Shown here piece by piece: positions 1-6,204 of a stretch of DNA of 6,204 bases. The translations under genes and the position numbers were made by a program. Below the pieces are notes generated by a model. That model was not told where the DNA came from and searched no databases. It was given only the letters and a program-made list of their open reading frames with translations. This DNA is from Pedobacter sp. UBA1654 (lineage in GTDB: Bacteria > Bacteroidota > Bacteroidia > Sphingobacteriales > Sphingobacteriaceae), in the NCBI GenBank assembly GCA_002320935.1, contig DCLG01000031.1:28163-34366 (forward strand). The letters run 5' to 3'. Position 1 is the first letter of the stretch. Each line of letters starts with the position of its first letter.

Positions 1-2241
1 CTCACAACCAAAAAGGGAACAGCAGGAAAATTGCAGGTTGGTTTTAATGCATTTACCGGTTTCTCTAACCTGTGGCAACAGCAAAAGGTGCTGAATAGTG
101 CACAGTACAGTGCATTGATGGATGAACTTGGTTACCAGAGCATTGGAGACCAGGAAACAGATTGGCAGGATCTAACGTTTGGCACAGGAAAACAGCATAG
201 CTATCAGCTATCACTTGCCGGGGGTATTAAAGGTGGACAGTATTACTTTTCGACCGGTTACCAGCAGGATCAGGGTACCGTATCACCTGCCGTACTGGAC
301 AAGTATACCGCAAATTTCAATGGCTCACAAAAGCTTACCAAGTGGCTAACCCTAACAGGCTCTGCTTCATTTACCTCAAGAAAGTCAATTGATGTAAGTG
401 ATAATGCCGGTGTAGCGCGTGGCGGAACGATCTTGTCTGCCTTGACAACCCCGCCAAACATTGGAATCTTCAATGAAAATGGACAGTATGCCGGTAATCC
501 AAATGCTGGTGGCTGGGAGAACCCGATCGCAAATGCCTATGCCGCAAAAAATGCCACGAGGAACTTCCGTTTCCTGGGCGCATTCTCAGCGCAGGTGAAC
601 TTTACGGATGATTTCTATTTTAAATCCAGCATCAGTACCAATAATAGCAACAACTTCTATAGCTACTTTCTGGATCCATTCTCAACGAATTATGGTCGTA
701 CAGAAAAAGGTATTTACCGGAATAATCAAACTTATGACCAGGTATGGTTGAACGAGAACATTCTGAACTATGCCAAAAATTTCGGGAAAAATGCTTTTAC
801 CGCTACCGGTGGTATGACATTGCAATCATCTGATTACAAGTTCTATCCTTATGAAGTGACCAGGTTTTTAGATCCGAATGGCAACATGCTTCAAGATGGA
901 ACCTCGATCTTGCCACAGCTTCCGTCATACGCGCAGTGGACAAAACGCTCTTATCTGGCGCGTGTGACCTATGCTTATGCAAATAAATATCTATTTAGCT
1001 CTAATATGCGTGCAGATGGATCATCAAGGTTTGCAAAAGAAAATCGTTTTGGATACTTCCCATCCGTTTCTGCAGGATGGCGCCTATCGGCTGAAAACTT
1101 CATGAATGATAGTAAAGTAATCAACGATCTTAAAATCAGAGGAAGCTGGGGTAAAGTAGGTAATGATGAAGGGATCGGCGATTACGCTTACATGGCATTG
1201 TATCAATTGACACCTCAGGGATCATATAACAATACACAACTGGAAAACAGGAACATCTCCTGGGAAAAGACTACCCAGACCAACATCGGATTGGACCTGA
1301 GTATGTTTAACTCCAGAATCACTTTTACTGCAGATGCCTACCTCAAGAAAACAAACGATTTGTTGATCAATGTTCCTTTACCGGGGGCAACTGGGTTCGA
1401 CAGTCAGGCTCGTAATGTAGGTTCTATGGAAAACAAGGGATTAGAGTTTGTATTATCTACCAAGAATGTTGAGCGTGAGAAATTCAGCTGGACCACAGAT
1501 TTGAACCTTTCCATCAACAAAAATAAGGTGACAAGCCTTGGAAATTCACTTAGTTCTATAAACTTTGGCGGCATTTATGAACGCGATAATGCAATCAGAG
1601 TTGAAGTGGGTAAACCTTTAGGTGCTTTCTATGGCTACCAGTTTACAGGCGTGAATGCACAGACGGGCGCGGCGGAATATGCCGACCTTAACGGCAACGG
1701 CAGTGTTGATGCGGGTGACCGGACCTTTATCGGTAATGCACAGCCTAAATTTACTTATGGTATCAATAACAATTTATCCTACGGACCTGTTGCACTTTCC
1801 TTGTTCTTTCAGGGCGTTCAAGGCAACGACATTTTCAATGCCTCACGTATAGAGCTAGAAGGCTTATATGACTCAAAAAACCAACTTGCAACAGTGTTAA
1901 ACAGGTGGACCACACCAGGCCAGATAACCAATATTCCAAAAGCTGATCGCGGCAATACCAATAACTCACGTACCTCAAGCAGATACGTAGAGGATGGCTC
2001 TTACTTACGCCTGAAAACCGCCACTTTATCCTATACTTTCGGTAGAGCAGCACTTGAGAAATGGAACATGAGCAAGGTAACGGTCTTCGCTACTGGATAC
2101 AACCTGCTGACTTTCACCAAATACGACGGTTTTGATCCGGAGGTGCAGCAATACAGCGGCAATAGCCCTTCTATGGGTATTGATTATGGAACATACCCGC
2201 AAGCCAGAACATTCCTGTTTGGCGTAAATGTTGGATTTTAA
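1..2241 (+). CDS. SusC/RagA-like TonB-dependent outer-membrane transporter, 5' partial
   Basis: Outer-membrane beta-barrel that imports oligosaccharides using TonB energy, with the SusD-like protein next door as its lid. The reading frame is open from the first base; the opening residues LTTKKGTAGK match the end of the plug domain in SusC proteins, so the gene starts upstream and the TTG at 31 is not its start. 746 residues are present; full-length family members run to about 1000, so the signal peptide, the N-terminal carboxypeptidase-regulatory-like domain and most of the plug are missing. Many alternating aromatic/polar strands suit a barrel. An EF-hand-like acidic loop, DLNGNGSVDAGD (residues 562-573 of this fragment), followed by RTFIGNAQPKFTYG is typical of the family. 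The protein ends in YPQARTFLFGVNVGF, with the terminal Phe expected for insertion by the BAM complex. It is first in an apparent operon with the susD-like gene. The substrate cannot be read from this protein alone. Confidence 0.95.
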   Translation, partial: LTTKKGTAGKLQVGFNAFTGFSNLWQQQKVLNSAQYSALMDELGYQSIGDQETDWQDLTFGTGKQHSYQLSLAGGIKGGQYYFSTGYQQDQGTVSPAVLDKYTANFNGSQKLTKWLTLTGSASFTSRKSIDVSDNAGVARGGTILSALTTPPNIGIFNENGQYAGNPNAGGWENPIANAYAAKNATRNFRFLGAFSAQVNFTDDFYFKSSISTNNSNNFYSYFLDPFSTNYGRTEKGIYRNNQTYDQVWLNENILNYAKNFGKNAFTATGGMTLQSSDYKFYPYEVTRFLDPNGNMLQDGTSILPQLPSYAQWTKRSYLARVTYAYANKYLFSSNMRADGSSRFAKENRFGYFPSVSAGWRLSAENFMNDSKVINDLKIRGSWGKVGNDEGIGDYAYMALYQLTPQGSYNNTQLENRNISWEKTTQTNIGLDLSMFNSRITFTADAYLKKTNDLLINVPLPGATGFDSQARNVGSMENKGLEFVLSTKNVEREKFSWTTDLNLSINKNKVTSLGNSLSSINFGGIYERDNAIRVEVGKPLGAFYGYQFTGVNAQTGAAEYADLNGNGSVDAGDRTFIGNAQPKFTYGINNNLSYGPVALSLFFQGVQGNDIFNASRIELEGLYDSKNQLATVLNRWTTPGQITNIPKADRGNTNNSRTSSRYVEDGSYLRLKTATLSYTFGRAALEKWNMSKVTVFATGYNLLTFTKYDGFDPEVQQYSGNSPSMGIDYGTYPQARTFLFGVNVGF

Positions 2242-2252
2242 TTCGAACGAAA

Positions 2253-3662
2253 ATGAAACTCAGACAATACTCAATTATAGCAGCAGCTGCAGTTACCATT
2301 AGCTTTGCAAGCTGTAAAAAAGACTTCCTGGATAAACAACCAATCAGCCAGGTAACACCAGACGTTGCATTCGCGGATGCAGCAGCAGCCGAAAAACTGA
2401 TTCAAGGTGTATATGATGGTATGTACAATGATTATCACATCAATGATTTTCTGGTGAACGGCGATGCAATGGCAGACAATGCATATGCAGGCGGAGATAA
2501 CCCAGCAAACATACAAATTGATCTCTTTGCCGTTAATTCTACCAACGGCAACATCAGTCGTGATTGGAATTCCTTGTACCGGGATATCAAGAACTGTAAC
2601 CTGGTAACCGACAACGTACCAAACATTCAGGATCCTAAATTGGATGAAGGCGGAAGACGTGAACAAATTCTTGCAGAGGCAAGAACCATGCGTGCTTATA
2701 TGTACTTCAACCTGGTAAGATTATGGGGATCAGTGCCATTAGTGTTTAAAATTGCTTCTACAGATGCAGAGTTCCAGCCAAGCAAAGCCTCCGTAGAAGA
2801 GATCTATGCACAAATTAAAGCAGATCTGGAATATGGGATAGCACATGCACGTGCAACATCAGCCAACAAAGGCATCATCACCAAAGGTATCGCGAATGCG
2901 CTACTTGCAAAGGTATATGCAACACAGGCAAATCCGGACTGGGCAAAAGTATTGGAGCATGCAGATGCAACAATCAACAATGGCTATGCTTTATTGGCCA
3001 ACTACGATCACCTGTGGGATTCACAGCATGATAATAATTCAGAGGCCATCTGGGAAATGCAGTTTGATGGATGGGGTGGAAAACATGGGAACTGGATGCC
3101 AAGCCAGCTTTTTGGCGCAGGCTGGAAAAAGTTTAATACACCAACAAATGACCTGGTGAATACCTTTGATGCAGAACAAGATCTGGTACGTAAAAGTTCA
3201 AGCATCTTTACAGATGGTATCGGCTGGGACGATGATTACTGGAAGGATCCAAAAACGTATCCACACATTAACAAGTACCGAGCAGATGATAAGACAGACA
3301 CTTACATTCTACGTCTGGCCGATATTCTGTTACTTAAAGCAGAAGCACAGAACGAATTATCTGCCGGCGGCTGGGCCCAGGCTAAACAGCTGGTAGATCA
3401 AGTCCGGAGCCGCGTAAACCTGCCTGGAACAGCTGCGGCTGATCAGGCTGCTATGCGACTTGCGATTGAAAAAGAACGCAGACTGGAACTTGCCTTTGAA
3501 GGGCATCGTTGGTTTGATCTGGTACGTACCGGACGCGCTGTAACCGTGATGAATGCGCAAAAGGACGGTGAGGGTAATCCGCTGAATTACAACGTCACTG
3601 AAGCTAAATTGCTGTGGCCAATCCCGCAAACAGAAATTGACAGAAATCCAAACATGAGATAA
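2253..3662 (+). CDS. SusD/RagB-like glycan-binding outer-membrane lipoprotein
   Basis: Surface lipoprotein that binds glycan and caps the SusC-like barrel. The start ATG lies 11 bp after the susC-like stop and gives a lipoprotein signal peptide: a short basic N-terminus, a hydrophobic stretch and FASC with the lipidated Cys at residue 21. It continues CKKDFLDKQP, a very typical SusD beginning. The N-terminal SusD-like domain covers about residues 22-230, including the helix AEARTMRAYMYFNLVRLWG (141-159). The C-terminal SusD/RagB domain covers about 260-469, with the conserved ERRLELAFEGHRWFDL (408-423) and LLWPIPQTEIDRNPN (453-467). At 469 residues it is at the short end of the family, and it stops at NPNMR where many relatives carry a few more residues. 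Acidic residues after the Cys (D24, D27) fit surface export in Bacteroidota. Tight spacing implies co-transcription and translation coupled to the transporter. Confidence 0.96.
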   Translation: MKLRQYSIIAAAAVTISFASCKKDFLDKQPISQVTPDVAFADAAAAEKLIQGVYDGMYNDYHINDFLVNGDAMADNAYAGGDNPANIQIDLFAVNSTNGNISRDWNSLYRDIKNCNLVTDNVPNIQDPKLDEGGRREQILAEARTMRAYMYFNLVRLWGSVPLVFKIASTDAEFQPSKASVEEIYAQIKADLEYGIAHARATSANKGIITKGIANALLAKVYATQANPDWAKVLEHADATINNGYALLANYDHLWDSQHDNNSEAIWEMQFDGWGGKHGNWMPSQLFGAGWKKFNTPTNDLVNTFDAEQDLVRKSSSIFTDGIGWDDDYWKDPKTYPHINKYRADDKTDTYILRLADILLLKAEAQNELSAGGWAQAKQLVDQVRSRVNLPGTAAADQAAMRLAIEKERRLELAFEGHRWFDLVRTGRAVTVMNAQKDGEGNPLNYNVTEAKLLWPIPQTEIDRNPNMR

Positions 3663-3675
3663 GATTTACAATGGG

Positions 3676-3717
3676 TAAGGGCTGAGCAATCAGCCTTTAT
3701 CATTTTGATCTTTCTAC
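3676..3717 (+). terminator. Hairpin with T-rich tail between susD-like and GH30 genes (terminator or attenuator)
   Basis: TAAGGGCTGA (3676-3685) pairs with TCAGCCTTTA (3690-3699) around a GCAA tetraloop (3686-3689). All ten positions pair, nine as Watson-Crick pairs and one as G-U. A T-rich stretch, TCATTTTGATCTTTCT, follows (3700-3715). The stem starts 13 bases after the susD-like stop, the usual place for an intrinsic terminator. The tail is interrupted by non-T bases, so partial termination or a 3'-end stabilising hairpin is as likely as full termination. The same-strand GH30 gene begins 53 bp beyond the stem, so readthrough or a promoter of its own is needed. Confidence 0.65.
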
Positions 3718-3752
3718 TTCAATCTTATTCAAAAACATAAATACCCTGAAAC

Positions 3753-5195
3753 ATGAACATTAAAAAGTTCGAAAAAATAAAGGCGCTGCAGTATACTGCT
3801 TTGCTAGCCGGCGCAATGTTAGTTGCTTGTTCCGGTACAAAAATGATGAACAGATCATCGACTAATGCACAGAACGGTATTTGGTTGACCACTGGAGATC
3901 AAAAGGCTCTGCTTGCGAAACAAACCTCCGGATTGGCATTTTCATCAGCTGCGGCTGTGGGCATAAACCCGGTGATCGAAGTCGACGACAAGCAAACCTA
4001 TCAATCCATCGATGGCTTTGGCTATACCTTAACCGGAGGGAGTGCAACCTTGATTAATAAATTGCCTGAAGGTCAGAAGGATGCTTTATTGCAAGAGCTT
4101 TTCTCAGCTGAGGGCAATGGAATTGGCGTGAACTACCTGCGTGTTAGTGTTGGAGCATCGGATTTGAGTGCAGCACCGTTCAGTTATAATGATCTGCCAG
4201 ACGGTCAAACCGATCCCAACCAGGACAAATTTTCCATTGCGATCGAACAAACAGATTTTCTTCCAATCTTGAAAAGAATTGTAGCCATCAATCCTGCCAT
4301 AAAGATTATGGGTTCGCCCTGGTCCGCGCCGACATGGATGAAGGATAATAACAGCTTCAAAGGTGGAAGTCTAAAGCCAGAATACTACGAATCTTATGCA
4401 AAGTACTTCGTAAAATACATTAAAGCCATGAAGGCAGAAGGTATTACAATTGATGCCATTACCATTCAAAATGAGCCTCTACACCCGGGTAATGTTCCGA
4501 GTATGTATATGGAAGCGCAAGATCAGGCAAACTTTATCAAAACGGCCTTAGGACCGGCCTTTGCATCTGCGGGTATTAAAACTAAGATCATCGTATATGA
4601 TCACAATGCCGATCGACCAGACTATCCAATTGCTATACTGAAAGATCCGGAGGCGGCGAAGTATGTTGATGGTTCTGCATTCCACTTATATGGCGGCACC
4701 ATTGATGCCCTGTCTAAAGTTCATGAAGCGTTTCCTAACAAGAATCTATATTTCACAGAACAGTGGGTGGGTGGGCCATCAAACTTCCCGGAAGATTTGA
4801 AATGGCATGTATCCACTTTGATCGTGGGCGCAACCAGAAACTGGAGTAAAAATGTACTGGAGTGGAACCTCGCTGCTGATCCCGAGTATAAGCCACATAC
4901 TGTAGGCGGGTGTACAAGCTGTTTAGGGGCAATTACAATAGGCTCGGACGTAAGCAGAAATGTTGCTTATTATATAATTGGCCATGCAAGTAAGTTTGTG
5001 CCGGCAGGCTCGGTGCGGATTGCATCAAACTCTGTTGAAAAGCTGGAGAACGTAGCTTTTAGAACACCTGAGGGCAAAACAGTACTGATCGCAGTAAATA
5101 CAGATGCGGTTTCCCGAACTTTCAATATCAAACATGGGGGAAAAATAGCAGCTACAAGCCTGCCAGCTGGCGCGGTTGCAACCTATGTTTGGTGA
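3753..5195 (+). CDS. GH30-family glycoside hydrolase, lipoprotein (probable beta-1,6-glucanase/beta-glucosidase-type)
   Basis: Retaining beta-glycosidase of family GH30 (clan GH-A), 480 residues, a normal length. The N-terminus is a lipoprotein signal peptide with LVAC and lipidated Cys26, which supports the ATG chosen. The catalytic (beta/alpha)8 barrel begins near SIDGFGYTLTGGSA (85-98) and contains SPWSAPTWMKDN (188-199). The acid/base is E241 in ITIQNEP and the nucleophile is E336 in YFTEQWVGG; both match the positions known from glucocerebrosidase-type GH30 enzymes. DHNADRPDYP (283-292), HLYGG (311-315) and GGCTSCLGA (385-393) also fit the glucosylceramidase-like/GH30_3 group. The C-terminal beta-sandwich (about 410-480) ends in PAGAVATYVW. 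Location beside SusC/SusD genes suggests breakdown of a beta-glucan, most likely beta-1,6-linked, rather than a ceramide lipid; that choice is inference. No acidic residues follow Cys26, so periplasmic rather than surface display is possible. The next gene is convergent, so this is the last gene of the locus on this side. Confidence 0.93.
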   Translation: MNIKKFEKIKALQYTALLAGAMLVACSGTKMMNRSSTNAQNGIWLTTGDQKALLAKQTSGLAFSSAAAVGINPVIEVDDKQTYQSIDGFGYTLTGGSATLINKLPEGQKDALLQELFSAEGNGIGVNYLRVSVGASDLSAAPFSYNDLPDGQTDPNQDKFSIAIEQTDFLPILKRIVAINPAIKIMGSPWSAPTWMKDNNSFKGGSLKPEYYESYAKYFVKYIKAMKAEGITIDAITIQNEPLHPGNVPSMYMEAQDQANFIKTALGPAFASAGIKTKIIVYDHNADRPDYPIAILKDPEAAKYVDGSAFHLYGGTIDALSKVHEAFPNKNLYFTEQWVGGPSNFPEDLKWHVSTLIVGATRNWSKNVLEWNLAADPEYKPHTVGGCTSCLGAITIGSDVSRNVAYYIIGHASKFVPAGSVRIASNSVEKLENVAFRTPEGKTVLIAVNTDAVSRTFNIKHGGKIAATSLPAGAVATYVW

Positions 5196-5231
5196 TGCCT
5201 TGGAACCATGCTCGTTTGTAGCAATCGCAAG

Positions 5232-5275
5232 CCACACAGACATCTAACGCAGACCTCAACCACATGAAACACACA
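5232..5275 (-). repeat. Left block of 11-bp repeats (four degenerate units, inverted)
   Basis: Read on the - strand this block is four consecutive 11-mers: TGTGTGTTTCA (5275-5265), TGTGGTTGAGG (5264-5254), TCTGCGTTAGA (5253-5243) and TGTCTGTGTGG (5242-5232). They are diverged copies of the unit in the block at 5281-5346, in the opposite orientation. The third unit matches the third unit of the right block at 10 of 11 positions; the others match their counterparts less well (about 6 to 8 of 11). The block lies in the 153 bp gap between the convergent GH30 and universal stress protein genes. No coding role is apparent. Confidence 0.7.
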
Positions 5276-5280
5276 TCCCG

Positions 5281-5346
5281 TGTGCGCTTGATGTGCGCTT
5301 GGTGTGCGTTAGATGTGGGTTTGATGTGGGTTTGATCTGGCTGAGG
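5281..5346 (+). repeat. Right block of 11-bp tandem repeats (five clear units plus one degenerate)
   Basis: Tandem array with consensus TGTGSGYTTGA. The units are TGTGCGCTTGA (5281), TGTGCGCTTGG (5292), TGTGCGTTAGA (5303), TGTGGGTTTGA (5314), TGTGGGTTTGA (5325, identical to the previous unit) and a degenerate TCTGGCTGAGG (5336). The period is exactly 11 bp with no indels. The array ends 2 bp before the stop codon of the convergent stress protein gene. With the inverted block at 5232-5275 and the centre TCCCG (5276-5280) it forms a large imperfect palindrome. Confidence 0.85.
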
Positions 5347-5348
5347 TG

Positions 5349-5798
5349 TTATACATCTGCCTTGTTCGGCACGATCAGTACCGGACAGGCGGATTTCCTT
5401 GCCACATGTTCCGCCACACTTCCCATCAGAAAATGGTACAAGCCGGTACGGCCATAGGTGCCGATCACGATCAGACTGGAACCCCATTCGTCAGACTGCT
5501 GGATGATGCCATGTGCAGCACTATCCATTACGCTGAAATACGTTGTCGGAATACCGTTTCCATATTTGTCTTCCATTTCCTTAAGCAGGAGGTGGCTGTT
5601 TTCTTCACTATTGTCGTAAGTTTCCAGGAAAACGGGTGCCAGTGTCATGTCTGGGTTTACATTTGCCGGTATGGGTTCAATGACATTTACCAGTGCTACC
5701 TGGGCACCAAATGTTTGTGCGACCTCATAACCCACACGTGCCGCCTTTTCTGAACAGGTGCTGTTATCTACCGCGATTAAAACTTTTCTCACATTCAT
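5349..5798 (-). CDS. Universal stress protein (UspA family), single domain
   Basis: Small cytoplasmic nucleotide-binding protein of the UspA superfamily, 149 residues, the usual single-domain size. The start chosen is the ATG at 5798, which opens MNVRKVLIAVDNS, the first beta-strand of the fold. The frame stays open for 24 more codons up to 5870, but those extra residues (rich in Tyr, His, Ile and Asn) do not look like the family and would run over an inverted repeat in the upstream region. The ATP-binding signature G-2x-G-9x-G-S is complete: G113, G116, G126, S127 in GTYGRTGLYHFLMGS. D11 after the first strand is the usual adenine-site Asp, and the last strand is CPVLIVPNK (138-146). ATP binding is therefore predicted. 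The specific stress or partner cannot be read from sequence. It is divergent from the SH3-domain gene and convergent with the GH30 gene, so it is not part of the sugar locus. Confidence 0.93.
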   Translation of the reverse strand: MNVRKVLIAVDNSTCSEKAARVGYEVAQTFGAQVALVNVIEPIPANVNPDMTLAPVFLETYDNSEENSHLLLKEMEDKYGNGIPTTYFSVMDSAAHGIIQQSDEWGSSLIVIGTYGRTGLYHFLMGSVAEHVARKSACPVLIVPNKADV

Positions 5799-5836
5799 AG
5801 CCGGGGGATTTAGGTTCGTACCGCTATAACAATTTC

Positions 5837-5871
5837 CATGTATATAATGTTTAATGTACATTTTATACATG
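5837..5871. promoter_or_regulatory. 14-bp inverted repeat in the divergent upstream region (operator-like)
   Basis: Left arm CATGTATATAATGT (5837-5850) and right arm ACATTTTATACATG (5858-5871) are reverse complements at 13 of 14 positions, with a 7-nt spacer TTAATGT. Equivalent positions in the half-sites are 21 bp apart, about two helical turns, as for a dimeric DNA-binding regulator. A perfect 10-bp palindrome AATGTACATT (5853-5862) overlaps the spacer. The element lies 38 bp upstream of the stress protein ATG and 23 bp upstream of the SH3-domain gene ATG, where it could affect both promoters. I could not place a convincing Bacteroidota -33/-7 promoter on either strand; the region is AT-rich, so some symmetry may be chance. 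Confidence 0.5.
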
Positions 5872-5894
5872 CTTTCATTAGTTTTATATCCTGA

Positions 5895-6204
5895 ATGGAA
5901 AACGAATACGGAATTTGTCGGGTGTCAATTGCGCCCTTGAGATCTGAGCCGAAGGATCAGGCGGAAATTGTCTCACAGCTACTTTTCGGAGACCAGGTGT
6001 TAATTGTGGAGCGCCTGGAGAAGTGGCTGAAAGTGCGGAGCACCTTTGATGGGTATGAAGGCTATGTTGACTTTAAACAGGTTCAGGAAATAGATGCAGC
6101 TTCGGCTGAGGGCGCTGCTAATCCGCAGTTCATAGCGCCTGCCTCGGTTTCAAATGTTTTAACGCTGGCGGACGGTGGTAAAATTTACCTGGCAGCAGGT
6201 AGCA
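5895..6204 (+). CDS. SH3-domain protein, probable NlpC/P60 (C40) cell-wall peptidase, 3' partial
   Basis: The frame runs from ATG 5895 to the window end without a stop (103 complete codons). An in-frame TGA sits immediately before the ATG (5892-5894), so the gene cannot start earlier. Residues 4-62 look like a bacterial SH3-type domain: EYGICRVSIAPLRSEP, then QAEIVSQLLFGDQVLIVE, then the KWLKVRS strand and GYEGYVDFKQV. This order (starting strand, LR.EP, QLLFGD, W.KVR, YEG..D) is familiar from the N-terminus of Bacteroidota C40 peptidases, which cut peptidoglycan stem peptides through a C-terminal Cys/His NlpC/P60 domain. That domain would lie beyond 6204 and is not seen, so the peptidase call is inference. 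Residues 63-103 look like a linker leading into a second SH3-like segment (KIYLAAGS). No signal peptide is visible, which suggests a cytoplasmic protein acting on recycled muropeptides, or export by another route. Confidence 0.75.
   Translation, partial: MENEYGICRVSIAPLRSEPKDQAEIVSQLLFGDQVLIVERLEKWLKVRSTFDGYEGYVDFKQVQEIDAASAEGAANPQFIAPASVSNVLTLADGGKIYLAAGS

Noticed and set aside
1684..1719. The EF-hand-like acidic loop in the SusC-like protein as a novel inserted calcium-binding domain
   Set aside because: A D-x-N-x-N-G-type loop followed by R-T-x-I-G-N-A is a common feature of SusC-family barrels and needs no special explanation.
2271..2666. A 131-codon open frame antisense to the start of the susD-like gene
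   Set aside because: It is a shadow of a strongly supported gene. Its Cys/Val/Ile-rich translation comes from reading the opposite strand of Ala/Asn-rich codons.
3704..3733. A possible Bacteroidota promoter (TTTG at 3704-3707, TA at 3726) for the GH30 gene
   Set aside because: The spacing is tolerable but the downstream element reads TATTCAAA, matching TAnnTTTG only at TA, so it is too weak to annotate.
5232..5346. A CRISPR array
   Set aside because: The units are 11 bp and directly adjacent with no spacers, and the orientation flips in the middle.
5152..5487. A 111-codon open frame on the - strand covering the 11-bp repeats
   Set aside because: It overlaps the ends of both the GH30 and stress protein genes. 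The middle of its translation is a by-product of the repeat units (HIK/HQA-like periodicity), and no homology is recognisable.
5346..5753. A 135-codon open frame on the + strand opposite the universal stress protein gene
   Set aside because: It is fully antisense to a well-supported UspA-family gene, its translation is rich in Cys, His and Phe with no recognisable domain, and it overlaps the end of the repeat array.
5799..5870. An extended start for the universal stress protein (24 extra N-terminal residues)
   Set aside because: The family begins at the first beta-strand right after the ATG at 5798; the extension has no family resemblance and would run over the inverted repeat and upstream region.

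Overview
The window reads as a piece of a Bacteroidota chromosome, probably from the Sphingobacteriaceae (Pedobacter-like). The basis is a SusC/SusD pair followed by a secreted glycosidase, typical Bacteroidota lipoprotein signal peptides, no clear Shine-Dalgarno sequences, and a neighbouring SH3-domain gene of a type common in that phylum. The family and genus level is an inference from protein style, not from a database search.

Positions 1-5195 hold the 3' part of a polysaccharide utilization locus on the + strand. In order these are a SusC-like TonB-dependent outer-membrane transporter (5' end missing), a SusD-like glycan-binding lipoprotein 11 bp downstream, and, after a 90 bp gap, a GH30-family glycoside hydrolase lipoprotein. 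The working model is that SusD and SusC capture and import an oligosaccharide and the GH30 enzyme cuts the beta-linked glucan it comes from. Beta-1,6-glucan is the best guess, because GH30 subfamily 3 enzymes sit beside SusC/D pairs in known beta-1,6-glucan loci. The susD-GH30 gap contains a strong hairpin with a GCAA loop and a T-rich tail, which may partly terminate the transcript or set its 3' end.

Positions 5196-5348 lie between convergent genes. They carry an array of degenerate 11-bp repeats in two opposed blocks (four inverted units, a 5-nt centre, then five or six direct units), so the whole array can fold back on itself unit against unit. This is the least explained structure in the window.

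Positions 5349-6204 are outside the sugar locus. A universal stress protein gene on the - strand is divergent from the 5' part of a + strand gene for a protein with a bacterial SH3-like N-terminus, probably an NlpC/P60 cell-wall peptidase cut by the window end. Their 96 bp shared upstream region contains a 14-bp inverted repeat with 21 bp between matching half-site positions, resembling a two-turn operator. I see no RNA gene, insertion sequence, CRISPR array or clearly novel protein system here.
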